Shown: piece after piece, positions 7,944-16,263 of the stretch
Numbering within the stretch: position 1 is the first letter of the stretch
Layout of the letters: the number at the start of each line of letters is the position of its first letter
From: Actinospineispora spinosispora DSM 44797
Lineage (GTDB): Bacteria > Actinomycetota > Actinomycetes > Mycobacteriales > Pseudonocardiaceae
Length of the DNA: 64,000 bases
Assembly (NCBI RefSeq): GCF_000429025.1
Contig: NZ_KE386835.1
Coordinates: 485,634 to 549,633 of the forward strand
Direction: 5' to 3'
The notes under the pieces: generated by a model
What the model saw: the letters and a program-made list of their open reading frames with translations, nothing else
Told to the model about the DNA's origin: nothing
Database searches by the model: none
Made by a program: the position numbers and the translations under genes

Positions 7944-8240
7944 TCAGTTGACGACCGCGAGCACGTCGCGGGCGGAGAGGATGAGGTACTCCTCGCCGTT
8001 GTACTTGACCTCGGTGCCGCCGTACTTGGAGTAGATGACGACGTCACCGACGCTCACGTCCACCGGGACGCGGTTGCCGTTGTCGTCGACCCGACCCGGG
8101 CCGACTGCCAGGACCTTGCCCTCCTGGGGCTTCTCCTTGGCGGTGTCCGGGATGACGATGCCCGACGCGGTCGTCGTCTCGGCCTCACTGGCCTGGACAA
8201 CGATCTTGTCTTCGAGCGGCTTGATGTTCACGCTCGCCAC
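7944..8240 (-). CDS. groES: 10-kDa co-chaperonin GroES
   Basis: 98 residues covering the whole GroES fold: N-terminal NIKPLEDKIVV, the mobile loop (about 20-35, ETTTASGIVIPDTA) that binds GroEL, and the conserved YSKYGGTEVKYNGEEYLIL strand region. The GTG at 8240 is chosen because it follows a strong AAGGGGAGG and gives the family length; a longer frame upstream runs through the promoter. It is the first gene of the groES-groL operon and lies downstream of CIRCE. Confidence 0.97.
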   Translation of the reverse strand: MASVNIKPLEDKIVVQASEAETTTASGIVIPDTAKEKPQEGKVLAVGPGRVDDNGNRVPVDVSVGDVVIYSKYGGTEVKYNGEEYLILSARDVLAVVN

Positions 8241-8363
8241 GAGTGTGCCTCCCCTTCCTGGGGTGATACCTGGATAGGCTCCCTGGCGGGAACCTTCGGG
8301 TTCTGCAGCGGCGGCCACGATGCCCCGTCGTCGCGGGTGCCGGGGCACCGTGCTACCGCGTAA

Positions 8364-8390
8364 TTGGCACTCTACCCATGAGAGTGCCAA
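8364..8390. promoter_or_regulatory. CIRCE operator (HrcA binding site)
   Basis: TTGGCACTC-N9-GAGTGCCAA, a perfect 9-bp inverted repeat with a 9-base spacer, differs from the classic TTAGCACTC form at one base per arm. It lies about 125 bases before groES, so HrcA heat-shock repression of groES-groL is expected. Confidence 0.92.
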
Positions 8391-8441
8391 CGCTCAACGT
8401 CGACACCCCCCTATCTACGACCCCGGTCACACGACCGCCAC

Positions 8442-8470
8442 TTGACGCAACCCATTGGTTGCCATAGTGT
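8442..8470 (+). promoter_or_regulatory. Promoter with embedded palindrome, DUF899 gene
   Basis: TTGACG (8442-8447), a 17-base spacer, then TAGTGT (8465-8470). The spacer contains the palindrome GCAACC-CATT-GGTTGC (8447-8462), placed where a repressor would block polymerase. Confidence 0.5.
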
Positions 8471-8507
8471 CGCAACCGACCGATTGCTACTCGACTCGGA
8501 GGTTGTC

Positions 8508-9230
8508 ATGAGTTCCACTCTTCGCACCGACGCCACGGCCCTGCCCCCGGTGGTCGACCGGGCCACCTGGCAGGCACAGCGCGACGCGCTGCTGGTCAAG
8601 GAGAAGGCCCACACCCGCGCGGGCGACGAGATCGCCGCCGCCCGTCGCCGGCTGCCGATGGTCGAGATGGACCCGGGGATCACGGTGACCGGCGCGAACG
8701 GCCCGGTCCCGCTGCTGGACGTGTTCGAGGGCAGGCGGCAGCTGGTCGCCTACTTCCAGATGTGGCACACCGGCCACCCCGCCGCCGAGCAGTGCGAGGG
8801 CTGCACGTTCTACAACAGCCAGGTCCGGGAGCTGTCCTACCTGCACTCCCACGACACGACCTACGCCACGTTCTGCCAGGGCCCGTACGACGAGAGCGTC
8901 CGCTACCGCGACTTCATGGGCTGGGAGGTGCCCTGGTACTCGGCGCGGGACTCGCTTCGAGCGCTGCTCGGCGACCGCGAGTTCATGCTGGGGTTCTACC
9001 TGCGCGACGGCGACCGGGTGTTCGAGACCTACTCGACCAGCGGACGCGGCGTCGAGGTCATGGCACCCAGCTACGGGCTCCTCGACATGACGGTCCACGG
9101 CAGGAGCGAGCCCTGGGAGGACTCCCCCGATGGTTGGCCGGTCAACCACGAGGGATTCTGCACCGGCGGCAGGCCCACCGCACAACTGTCCCGCCTAGCC
9201 GCCGGCCGCTCCGACGCCCTGAACATTTGA
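8508..9230 (+). CDS. DUF899 thioredoxin-like protein
   Basis: 240 residues. The body (about 60-215) fits the DUF899 family: a thioredoxin-like fold with a CEGC motif at 96-99 and the conserved segments LVAYFQMW, FMGWEVPWYS and YLRDGDRVFETYST. The biochemical role of the family is unsettled; a thiol-redox activity is plausible. The start at 8508 is preceded by GGAGG; an upstream ATG in frame (8442) lies in the promoter and is rejected. It is divergent from groES and is the first of three accessory units in the place where tsaD usually lies. Confidence 0.8.
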   Translation: MSSTLRTDATALPPVVDRATWQAQRDALLVKEKAHTRAGDEIAAARRRLPMVEMDPGITVTGANGPVPLLDVFEGRRQLVAYFQMWHTGHPAAEQCEGCTFYNSQVRELSYLHSHDTTYATFCQGPYDESVRYRDFMGWEVPWYSARDSLRALLGDREFMLGFYLRDGDRVFETYSTSGRGVEVMAPSYGLLDMTVHGRSEPWEDSPDGWPVNHEGFCTGGRPTAQLSRLAAGRSDALNI

Positions 9231-9273
9231 TCCCCCCACCCCACCAAGAAACCGGCTCGCACAGAGCGAGTGC

Positions 9274-9307
9274 ACGCCGCACAGAGGCCCCAGCCTCTGT
9301 GCGGCGT
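9274..9307. terminator. Terminator after the DUF899 gene
   Basis: A perfect 15-bp stem (9274-9288 with 9293-9307) around a 4-base loop. Confidence 0.85.
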
Positions 9308-9418
9308 AGAGAACCTCTGTGCGAGCTATGTTGTGTCGGGCCGAGCGATGACCGGGTGGGGTGAGGCGTTCACCTGGTGTTGGTGTCGCCTCGGGCGCGG
9401 GGACGGTTTGCTGGGCGG

Positions 9419-10969
9419 ATGTCCCACCACATCTCGCGCCGTACCGTGCTGCGCGGCGGCGTCACCTCGGCGCTGCTGCTCGGCGCCGCCGCCTGCTCCG
9501 GCCCCGCGCGGCCCCCGGCCGCCCGAGCCGCCGCACCGGTCTTCACCCTCGGAGTGGCGTCCGGGGATCCCACGCCGGACGGCATGGTGCTGTGGACGCG
9601 GCTGGCGCGGGACCCGGTGCACCCCGACGGCCTGGGCGGCATGCCGAACGGCACGGTCGACGTGGACTGGGAGCTGGCGGCTGACGAGCGGTTCGCCCAG
9701 GTACTGCAGCGGGGCACGGCGCGCACCGGTCCCGAGCTGGGGTACGCGGTGCACGTCGAGCCGGTGGGCCTGCCGCCGGACCGGGAGTTCTGGTACCGGT
9801 TCAAGACCGGCGGTGAGCTGTCCCCGGTGGGCCGCACCCGCACCGCACCGCCCGCCACCGCGCTCACCCCCATGACCCTGTGCTTCGTCTCCTGCGCCCG
9901 TTACGACCAGGGCCTGTTCACCGCGTACCGCAGGCTGGCCGAGGACCGCCCCGACCTGGTGCTGCACCTGGGCGACTACAGCTACGAGTACGCCTCGACC
10001 GAGAAGTCGGTGCGTCAGCTGGCCGGCGGCGTCGAGCACACGCTGGCCGACTACCGGCGCCGCTACGCGCAGTACCACGCCGATCCGGACCTGCAGGCCG
10101 CGCACGCGGTCGCGCCCTGGGCGGTGGTCAACGACGATCACGAGATCGAGAACAACTGGGCCGACATGATTCCGGAGCACCCCGACGAGCAGGGCTTCGC
10201 CCAGCGCCGGGTAGCGGCGTACCAGGCCTACTACGAGAACGTGCCGCTGCGTGTCTCCGCCCGCCCGACGGGCACCGCGATGCGGCTCTACCGGCGGATC
10301 GGCTGGGGCGGTCTGGCCAGCTTCCACATGCTCGACACCCGCCAGTACCGGGGCGACCAGCCCTGCGGCGACCACTACGACAGCGACTGCCCCGAGCGGA
10401 CCGACCCGGCGCGCAGCCTGATGGGTGCTGAGCAGGAGGCGTGGTTGCAGGACGGGTTCGCCCGGTCCACGGCGCGCTGGGACGTTCTCGGTCAGCAGGT
10501 CTTCTTCTCCCAGTGCGACCTGACACCCGGCGCCGCGCGCGGCTTCAACCCCGACGCGTGGGACGGCTACGTGGGCTGCCGGGACCGAGTGGTGGACGGC
10601 TGGGTGCGGTCCACGGTGCGCAACCCCGTGGTGCTGTCCGGAGACGTGCACAACCACTGGGCGGCGGAGGTGAAGACCCGGTTCGACGATCCGGCGTCGC
10701 CGGTGGTCGGCACCGAGCTGGTGGCCACGTCGATCGCGTCCGGCGGCGACGGCTCGGAGACCGAGAGCGACACCGCCGCAGTCCTCGCGGAGAACCCGCA
10801 CGTGAAGTTCTTCAACAACCGTCGCGGGTACGTGCGGGCCAGGATCACGCCCGACACGATGACCGCGGACTTCCGGGTGGTCCCCTACGTCTCGAAGCCC
10901 GACGCCCCGGGCGAGACGAGGGCGACGTTCGTGATCGAGGACCGTCAGGCAGGCCTCCATAAGGCCTGA
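9419..10969 (+). CDS. phoD: PhoD-family alkaline phosphatase, Tat-exported
   Basis: 516 residues. A twin-arginine signal peptide is visible (SRRTVLRGG, Arg7-Arg8, then a hydrophobic stretch and an A-x-A region at about 35-38). The mature part carries PhoD metal and phosphate motifs in order: VSCARYDQGL, HLGDYSYEY, NDDHEIENNW and SGDVHNHW. These enzymes release phosphate from mono- or diesters outside the cell, using iron and calcium. A cysteine at the end of the hydrophobic stretch (AAAC) leaves a lipoprotein possible. The ATG at 9419 is preferred to a GTG 14 codons upstream because it puts the Tat motif at the N-terminus. No Pho box was recognised upstream. Confidence 0.9.
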   Translation: MSHHISRRTVLRGGVTSALLLGAAACSGPARPPAARAAAPVFTLGVASGDPTPDGMVLWTRLARDPVHPDGLGGMPNGTVDVDWELAADERFAQVLQRGTARTGPELGYAVHVEPVGLPPDREFWYRFKTGGELSPVGRTRTAPPATALTPMTLCFVSCARYDQGLFTAYRRLAEDRPDLVLHLGDYSYEYASTEKSVRQLAGGVEHTLADYRRRYAQYHADPDLQAAHAVAPWAVVNDDHEIENNWADMIPEHPDEQGFAQRRVAAYQAYYENVPLRVSARPTGTAMRLYRRIGWGGLASFHMLDTRQYRGDQPCGDHYDSDCPERTDPARSLMGAEQEAWLQDGFARSTARWDVLGQQVFFSQCDLTPGAARGFNPDAWDGYVGCRDRVVDGWVRSTVRNPVVLSGDVHNHWAAEVKTRFDDPASPVVGTELVATSIASGGDGSETESDTAAVLAENPHVKFFNNRRGYVRARITPDTMTADFRVVPYVSKPDAPGETRATFVIEDRQAGLHKA

Positions 10970-11011
10970 CTACTCCTGGCACTCTGCTGTAGGAATTCAT
11001 ACACTAGAAGT

Positions 11012-11242
11012 ATGAAAGCGGTCGTGTCCGAGAAGGGACAGGTGACGATCCCCAAACAGCTGCGTCAACGGCTGGGGATCGAACCTGGAGAAGTACTCGA
11101 CTTCGATGAGGTCGAAGGGCGGCTGGTAGCCAGGAAGGTGCGTCGACGGGATCCGGTAGATGATGTCTACGGCATCCTGAGCACTGACCGCGGCACCGAC
11201 GATCTGATCGACGAGCTGCGCGGCCCCGCCGACCTCCCATGA
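11012..11242 (+). CDS. AbrB/MazE-type antitoxin
   Basis: 76 residues. The N-terminal 45 form a swapped-hairpin AbrB domain (VSEKGQVTIPKQLRQRLGI... GEVLDFDEVEG) that binds DNA. The acidic C-terminal tail (about 48-76) is the usual toxin-neutralising segment. It overlaps the following PIN gene by ATGA (11239-11242), so the two are translationally coupled. Such antitoxins usually repress their own promoter, probably within 10970-11011. Likely a VapB. Confidence 0.88.
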   Translation: MKAVVSEKGQVTIPKQLRQRLGIEPGEVLDFDEVEGRLVARKVRRRDPVDDVYGILSTDRGTDDLIDELRGPADLP

Positions 11243-11652
11243 TCACCGCTGTCGACACAAACGTTCTCCTCGATGTGTTCACCGCGGACCCGAAACACGG
11301 TCAGGCGTCCCGGAGCGCGCTGCGCGCAGGCCTCGACGGGGGGAGGCTGGTCGTGTGCGACGTGGTCTGGTCCGAGACCGTCGCGTCGTTCCCCGACGGG
11401 CAGGCGGCGGAGACAGCGCTGAACACGTTGGGCGTCACCTACACACCGGTCGACCAGGAAGCAGCAAGGATCAGCGGAACGGCCTGGCGCGACTACCGAC
11501 GAGCAGGAGGCCCCCGAAGCCGCGTCGTCGCCGATTTCCTGATCGCCGCTCATGCGATGGTTCACGCCGATCGTCTGCTCACCCGCGATCGCGGCTTCTT
11601 TCGGCGCTACTTCACCCAGCTGACGATCGTCGAGCCGGGCGACACATGGTGA
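11239..11652 (+). CDS. vapC: VapC-type PIN-domain toxin
   Basis: 137 residues, a complete PIN ribonuclease. The four acidic metal ligands are visible: Asp6 (VDTN), Glu46 (SET), Asp99 (VADF) and Asp117 (TRDRGFF). VapC toxins cleave specific tRNAs or rRNA and are held inactive by the upstream antitoxin. The last 41 bases overlap the end of rimI on the opposite strand. The toxin and rimI messages therefore share a complementary 3' end. Confidence 0.9.
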   Translation: MITAVDTNVLLDVFTADPKHGQASRSALRAGLDGGRLVVCDVVWSETVASFPDGQAAETALNTLGVTYTPVDQEAARISGTAWRDYRRAGGPRSRVVADFLIAAHAMVHADRLLTRDRGFFRRYFTQLTIVEPGDTW

Positions 11653-12106
11653 AGGCGTCGGCCCCGCTGGGCCGGTAGTAGTTCCGCCGGATGCCGAGCT
11701 GCTCGAACCCGGTCGACCGGTACAGCCCCAACGCCGCCGAGTTGTCGGTGCGGACCTCCAGAAAAACCGCCGCACCCAGCTCATCAGCCCGGGCGAGCAG
11801 CTGAGCCAACAGCAGCCGCCCCACGCCGTGCCCCTGCTGATCAGGAGCCACACCGATCGTGTGGATCTCCGCCTCGGCCGGATGCGAGCCGGAGGCCGAC
11901 CCGACCACGGCGAGCCCTCCGTAGCCGATCAGCCCACCGGAGCTACGGGCGGCCACGTAGAAATGCCCGATCGCCAGCTCGTCCCGGAACATCTGGGCCG
12001 ACCACGGATCGTCGCCGGGGAACAACACCTTCTCCAGCGCGGCACAGTCCGGAGCGTCAGCCGAGTAGAGCGGCCCGATGGTGATCGCCGGGGCGCGGTC
12101 GCTCAT
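11612..12106 (-). CDS. rimI: RimI N-alpha-acetyltransferase
   Basis: 164 residues of GNAT fold with the acetyl-CoA pyrophosphate loop in VAPDQQGHGVGRLLL (about 75-90) and the C-terminal GFEQLGIRRNYYRPSGADAF typical of RimI. RimI acetylates the N-terminus of ribosomal protein S18, and in actinobacteria other proteins. It overlaps tsaB by four bases and is the last gene of the alr-tsaE-tsaB-rimI group. In relatives tsaD follows here. Instead the 3' end runs into the convergent vapC gene, and the last dozen residues (RPARRSSAG) do not look conserved. Confidence 0.9.
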   Translation of the reverse strand: MSDRAPAITIGPLYSADAPDCAALEKVLFPGDDPWSAQMFRDELAIGHFYVAARSSGGLIGYGGLAVVGSASGSHPAEAEIHTIGVAPDQQGHGVGRLLLAQLLARADELGAAVFLEVRTDNSAALGLYRSTGFEQLGIRRNYYRPSGADAFTMCRPARRSSAG

Positions 12107-12801
12107 GCCCCGCTCGCCACCGGGCTCACTCGCTTGCGAGCTCCCGGCGGCACGGCATCCGGCCGGCGCAGGTAGTGCGGCTCCAGCGGAGCCGGGGTCG
12201 CGCCGCCCCGAAGGTCGTCACCGGCGGCCGAGACCAGGCCGGAAGGCGACGGTGCCAGCGCGGCGTCCGGCCGCGGGTACTCCGGCAGGCCGAACTCGTG
12301 CTGCCCCGCGACCGGCCCCGCCACCCGGCGCACACCCAGCTCGCCGACGAGCGACGCCACCTCGGCCGGAGTATCGACCGACGGCCCCTGGACGCGCTGC
12401 CCGAGCGCGTCGTAGACCGCCCAGTAGACCTCACGCCTGCGGGCATCGCTCACCACGAGCAGCGGCTCACCCGGCTCGACCTGGGCGGCGATCGCGTCGA
12501 GCGAGCACACCCCGTACACCGGGATCTCCAGCGCATCGCCCAGCCCGGCCGCGGTGACCATGCCGACCCGCAGACCGGTGAACGGCCCGGGCCCAGCGCC
12601 GCACACCACGGCGTCGAGGTCGGTCGTCCGGTGACCGGCCCGGTCGCACACCGCGAGCACCGAGGGCATCAGCTGCTCACCGTGCCGACGCGCGCCCGGG
12701 TGCGTCTCGGTCGCCAGCACGGTCGCAGCGCCGGTCGCGGGCACGTCCAGCAGCCCGACGACCACAGCATCGGTCGAGGTGTCCAAGGCGAGTACCAGCA
12801 C
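12103..12801 (-). CDS. tsaB: TsaB, tRNA t6A biosynthesis partner
   Basis: 232 residues. It has the ASKHA-fold start LALDTST and the TsaB signature VVCGAGPGPFTGLRVGM (about 62-78). TsaB lacks catalytic activity and forms a complex with TsaD and TsaE that attaches threonylcarbamoyl to A37 of ANN-decoding tRNAs. TsaE is two genes upstream; TsaD is not in this window. The C-terminus overlaps rimI. The gap to the HAD gene is only 33 bases, so one operon is likely. Confidence 0.95.
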   Translation of the reverse strand: MLVLALDTSTDAVVVGLLDVPATGAATVLATETHPGARRHGEQLMPSVLAVCDRAGHRTTDLDAVVCGAGPGPFTGLRVGMVTAAGLGDALEIPVYGVCSLDAIAAQVEPGEPLLVVSDARRREVYWAVYDALGQRVQGPSVDTPAEVASLVGELGVRRVAGPVAGQHEFGLPEYPRPDAALAPSPSGLVSAAGDDLRGGATPAPLEPHYLRRPDAVPPGARKRVSPVASGA

Positions 12802-12834
12802 CGCACCAGCCTACGACCGGCGCCGAACCGGCCG

Positions 12835-13551
12835 TCACCAGCCCGCGATGACCTCCGGCAGGTCGGACAGGCTCTGGATCACCGCGTCCGGCTCGACGTC
12901 GACCGCCACCGTCTGGTGCGGCGGAATGTCGCTGTGCGGCACGAACACCGCGCGCATGCCGGCTTCCTTCGCGCCGTGGATGTCGTCGTACAGCCGGTCA
13001 CCCACGTACACGCACCGGGTCGGATCACCGGCACCGACCGCGACCATCGCGGCCGCGAACGCCTCCGGGTGCGGCTTGGTCCAGCGCAGGTCGGAGCTCC
13101 AGACGCACGCGTCGAACAGGTCCAGCACACCGTCGCGGCGCAGGAACTCCTCGTGCCAGCTGCCCGGCCAGCCGGTGGAGGACAACACGCCGAGCGCCAG
13201 GCCGGCGTCGCGCAGCGCGGTCAGGGTGGGGCCGACCTCGGGACGGGTGTGCGACGCGGCGGTCCAGTGCTCGCGGAACGCGGCCAGCGCGTCCTCCCGG
13301 TACGGCACGTCCTCGCCGAGCGCGCCGGTCGCGTCGGCGACGATGTGTTTCAGGGTGAACGCGCGATGCTCGTCCTTGGCCAGCAGCCAGCGCCCGTCCT
13401 CGGCGGCGAGCAGCGCGACCGCCAGACGTTCGGCGACCTCGGGGTCGTCGGGGTGCACGACCGCGGCGTAGGCACGCCACCCGGCGAGGTGGTCCATCAC
13501 GACCCACGGCGCGAGCGTGCCGCCCCAGTCGAAGATGACCGCCTCGATCAC
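12835..13551 (-). CDS. HAD-superfamily hydrolase
   Basis: 238 residues. Motif I reads FDWGGTL (nucleophile Asp8), motif II is SSTGWPG, the motif III Lys lies in WTKPHPE, and motif IV is VGDRLYDD. The second Asp of the usual DxD (position 10) is Gly, so the general acid of ordinary HAD phosphatases is absent; phosphonatase-like enzymes also lack it. The cap lies at about 15-95. The substrate is unknown. It sits between tsaE (4-base overlap) and tsaB, a pair that is normally adjacent, so it is probably co-expressed with t6A genes for positional reasons only. Confidence 0.75.
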   Translation of the reverse strand: MIEAVIFDWGGTLAPWVVMDHLAGWRAYAAVVHPDDPEVAERLAVALLAAEDGRWLLAKDEHRAFTLKHIVADATGALGEDVPYREDALAAFREHWTAASHTRPEVGPTLTALRDAGLALGVLSSTGWPGSWHEEFLRRDGVLDLFDACVWSSDLRWTKPHPEAFAAAMVAVGAGDPTRCVYVGDRLYDDIHGAKEAGMRAVFVPHSDIPPHQTVAVDVEPDAVIQSLSDLPEVIAGW

Positions 13552-13991
13552 GCGGGTACCTCGACGCGGGAGATCTCGGCGAGCCTGCTGTCGTCGTCAC
13601 GGCGGGTCAGCCGGATGAGCAGGTGCTCCCTCGACAGCCGCTCCGCCATGCCTTCGCCCCATTCGACCACCACGGCGGCCTCGGACAGGTCGGTGTCCAG
13701 GTCCAGGTCGTCGAGCTCGGCGGCGCCACCGAGCCGGTACGCGTCGACGTGGACCAGCGGCACACCGCGTCCGCCGGGCACCGGATCGTGCTCACGGGCG
13801 ATCACGAACGTCGGAGAGGTGATCGGGCCGGCGACGCCGAGCCCCCGCCCGATGCCCTTGGCCAGCACCGTCTTGCCCGCCCCGAGCGGCCCGGACAGCA
13901 GCACCACGTCACCCGCCGACAGCTGGGCGCCGATCCGGGCGCCCAGCGCCTCGGTGTCCTGCGCGGTGGCCAGCTCCACTGACTCGATCAT
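13548..13991 (-). CDS. tsaE: TsaE, tRNA t6A biosynthesis ATPase
   Basis: 147 residues. The Walker A motif SGPLGAGKT lies at 33-41, followed by SPTFVIAREH and the conserved VHVDAYRLGG...DLDLDTDL and VVVEWGEG segments. TsaE binds ATP and regulates the TsaB-TsaD complex in N6-threonylcarbamoyladenosine synthesis. It overlaps the hydrolase gene upstream and the HAD gene downstream by four bases each, so it is tightly coupled in the alr operon. Confidence 0.95.
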   Translation of the reverse strand: MIESVELATAQDTEALGARIGAQLSAGDVVLLSGPLGAGKTVLAKGIGRGLGVAGPITSPTFVIAREHDPVPGGRGVPLVHVDAYRLGGAAELDDLDLDTDLSEAAVVVEWGEGMAERLSREHLLIRLTRRDDDSRLAEISRVEVPA

Positions 13992-15091
13992 GCACGTTTC
14001 CTCAGTCGTCTCACGACACCGTTCGGACGCCCGACCCTGGTCACCAGCGCGACCAGCGCCTCGTTCACGACCTCCGGCTGTTCGAGCATCGCCATGTGCC
14101 CCACTCCGGGCAGCTCGATCAGCGTCGCCCCGGGCAGCTCGGCGGCGATCACCTCGCTGTGCCGGGCCGGGATCAGCCGATCACCGCCGCCGGCGAGCAC
14201 CAGGGTGTCGCACTTCGACAGCGCCGGCAGCGCGGCCACCCGGTCGTGGGTGTTCAGGGTATCCACGAAGTTGATCAGGGCGTCGACCCCGTTCGCGCTG
14301 ATCATCTCGTGCACGAAGTCCACCAGCCAGTGATCGACCGTGCGGTCGCCGTAGGCGTAGGCCCTGGTCACACCCCACACGACGTCGTTGATCATCTTGC
14401 GGACGCGTTCGACGAAGCGCGGCTGCAGGCGGGCGAGCGTGCCGACGGTCCTGGTCAGCGGGTTACGCCTGGACAGGAACGTGCCGGGCAGCCCCTGACC
14501 GGCGAACTCACCCGCCGAGGTGCACAGCAACGCGACACCGACGATCCGATCGACGAACAGGTCCGGGTCGCTCTCCGCCAGCGCCATGATCGTCATGCCG
14601 CCCATGGAGTGTCCGACCAGCACGACCGGGCCCTCCGGCGCGAGCGTCCGCAGCACGGCCTGCAGGTCGGAGCCCAGCTGGGCGATCGTGCAGCTCTCCC
14701 GGGACGCGCGCTCGGACCGCCCGTGGCCGCGCTGGTCGTACAGCACGAGCCGCACGTTCGGGCTGGTCACCTCGGCCAGCGCCTGACGTTGGAAGTGCCA
14801 GCAGCGCCGGTCGAGCGCGAAGCCGTGCACCAGCACCACGGTCAGCGCGGCCCGCTTGCCGTCGGCCGGTTCGATGACCTCGGCGGACAGTCGGACGTCG
14901 TCGTCCGCCGTCACCGACCATTCGACGCCGGCGGGCAGCATCCCCCGCTCGGCGGGCTCCTCGTGCGGCTTGCGGCGTTCCCTGGCGAGACTGGACCAGC
15001 GCGCGGCGGCACCGACGGCGGCACCGGTCGCGGCGGCGCCCAGCACCCCGCCGATCACGCTCCCCGCGATGCGACGGCGGCTCGCGCTCAT
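13988..15091 (-). CDS. Alpha/beta hydrolase with N-terminal membrane anchor
   Basis: 367 residues. An N-terminal hydrophobic, Gly/Ala-rich segment (about 7-29) after a basic start suggests a membrane anchor. The hydrolase core shows the oxyanion strand VVLVHGFALDRRCW, the nucleophile elbow GHSMGG, a C-terminal acid in GGGDRLIP and the catalytic His in GVGHMAML. The substrate is unknown. Genes of this type commonly lie between alr and tsaE in actinobacteria. It overlaps both neighbours by four bases (alr 15088-15091, tsaE 13988-13991). Confidence 0.8.
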   Translation of the reverse strand: MSASRRRIAGSVIGGVLGAAATGAAVGAAARWSSLARERRKPHEEPAERGMLPAGVEWSVTADDDVRLSAEVIEPADGKRAALTVVLVHGFALDRRCWHFQRQALAEVTSPNVRLVLYDQRGHGRSERASRESCTIAQLGSDLQAVLRTLAPEGPVVLVGHSMGGMTIMALAESDPDLFVDRIVGVALLCTSAGEFAGQGLPGTFLSRRNPLTRTVGTLARLQPRFVERVRKMINDVVWGVTRAYAYGDRTVDHWLVDFVHEMISANGVDALINFVDTLNTHDRVAALPALSKCDTLVLAGGGDRLIPARHSEVIAAELPGATLIELPGVGHMAMLEQPEVVNEALVALVTRVGRPNGVVRRLRKRA

Positions 15092-16263
15092 CCGCCCGCC
15101 CCGGTGTCACTGTCCCAGACCGTGCGGGTCACCCGGCCCGTGCGCAGGCCGGTGACGATCTCGTAGTGGATCGTGCCGAGCGTCTCCGCCCAGTCGTGCG
15201 CGGTGGGTTCGCCCTGCTCACCAGGGCCGAACAGGATCGCTTCGGCACCGTCGGGGACCTCGTCGTCGCCGCAGTCCACCATGATCTGATCCATGCACAC
15301 CCGGCCGACCACCGGCCGGATCTTCCCGGCGAGCAGCACCCGCATACCGCCGACCCCGCTCGGCCTGCTGCCGAGTCGTCTCGGCACACCATCGGCGTAG
15401 CCGACCGGCAGCAGCGCGATCGTGGTCTCCCTCGGCGTCGTCCATTCGTGACCGTAGGACACGCCCTCGCCGACGGCGACCCGCTTGACCAGCGCGGCTC
15501 TCGTCCGGAACGTCATCGCCGGGCGCAGCCCGAACGGCGAGGGCGGCGCGTCGATCGGGTCGAGGCCGTACACCGCGATGCCGGGGCGCACCAGGTCGTA
15601 GTGCAGGTCCGGCCTGGTCATGGTCGCGGCGGAGTTGGCGAGATGCCGGATCGGGTGCAGGCCGGCGTCGACCGCCCGCTGGTACGCCGCGTCCAGCCGC
15701 GCGGCCTGCGCATCCAGCGACGGGTGATCGGGGACGTCCGCGTTCGCCAGGTGCGACCAGACCGCGACGACCTCGAGACTGCCGTCGGTCGCCGCCTTGG
15801 CCGCGGCGTCGACCAGCTCCGGCCAGTCCGCCTCGGTGCAGCCGTTGCGGGACAGCCCGGTGTCGATCTTCAGGTGGACGCGGGCGGTCCGGCCGGTCTG
15901 CTCGGCGGCGCGGTGGACGGCCGCCAGCTCGCGCAGTGACGCCGCGGACACGTCGATGTCCGCGCCGACCGCCTTGCCGAAGTCGTCGCCCGGCATGTTG
16001 AGCCAGCACAGGATCCGCGCGGTGATGCCACCGTCGCGCAGTACCAGCGCCTCGTCCATGGTGCACGCGCCGATCCAGGTCGCGCCGGAGCTCAACGCCG
16101 CGCGTGCGACCTGCACCGAACCGTGGCCGTAGCCCTCGGCCTTGACCACCACCATGGTCGCGGCTCCGGAGCGCGCCGCCGCCGAGGACAACAGCGCGAC
16201 GTTGTGCCGGATGGCGGCCACATCCACGGAAGCCTCGGCGCGAGGGCGAACAGTCTCGGACAT
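15088..16263 (-). CDS. alr: Alanine racemase
   Basis: 391 residues. A PLP barrel with Lys41 in VVKAEGYGHG carrying the cofactor, then SHLANAD, LVRPGIAVYG and a beta domain with the second catalytic Tyr region GVSYGHEW and GYADG. It makes D-alanine for peptidoglycan and is the target of D-cycloserine. It is the first gene of the alr-hydrolase-tsaE-HAD-tsaB-rimI run, with a 97-base gap to the NAD(P)HX repair gene upstream. That gap includes a small inverted repeat, TTCACCG-N6-CGGTGAA (16326-16345). Confidence 0.96.
   Translation of the reverse strand: MSETVRPRAEASVDVAAIRHNVALLSSAAARSGAATMVVVKAEGYGHGSVQVARAALSSGATWIGACTMDEALVLRDGGITARILCWLNMPGDDFGKAVGADIDVSAASLRELAAVHRAAEQTGRTARVHLKIDTGLSRNGCTEADWPELVDAAAKAATDGSLEVVAVWSHLANADVPDHPSLDAQAARLDAAYQRAVDAGLHPIRHLANSAATMTRPDLHYDLVRPGIAVYGLDPIDAPPSPFGLRPAMTFRTRAALVKRVAVGEGVSYGHEWTTPRETTIALLPVGYADGVPRRLGSRPSGVGGMRVLLAGKIRPVVGRVCMDQIMVDCGDDEVPDGAEAILFGPGEQGEPTAHDWAETLGTIHYEIVTGLRTGRVTRTVWDSDTGAGG

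Noticed and set aside
9326..10960. 544-codon minus-strand frame over phoD
   Set aside because: Shadow of phoD, whose Tat signal and active-site motifs are intact on the plus strand.
12175..14274. 699-codon plus-strand frame over tsaB, the HAD gene and tsaE
   Set aside because: The opposite strand carries three conserved genes with overlapping ends; this frame has no domain and is a G+C-bias artefact.
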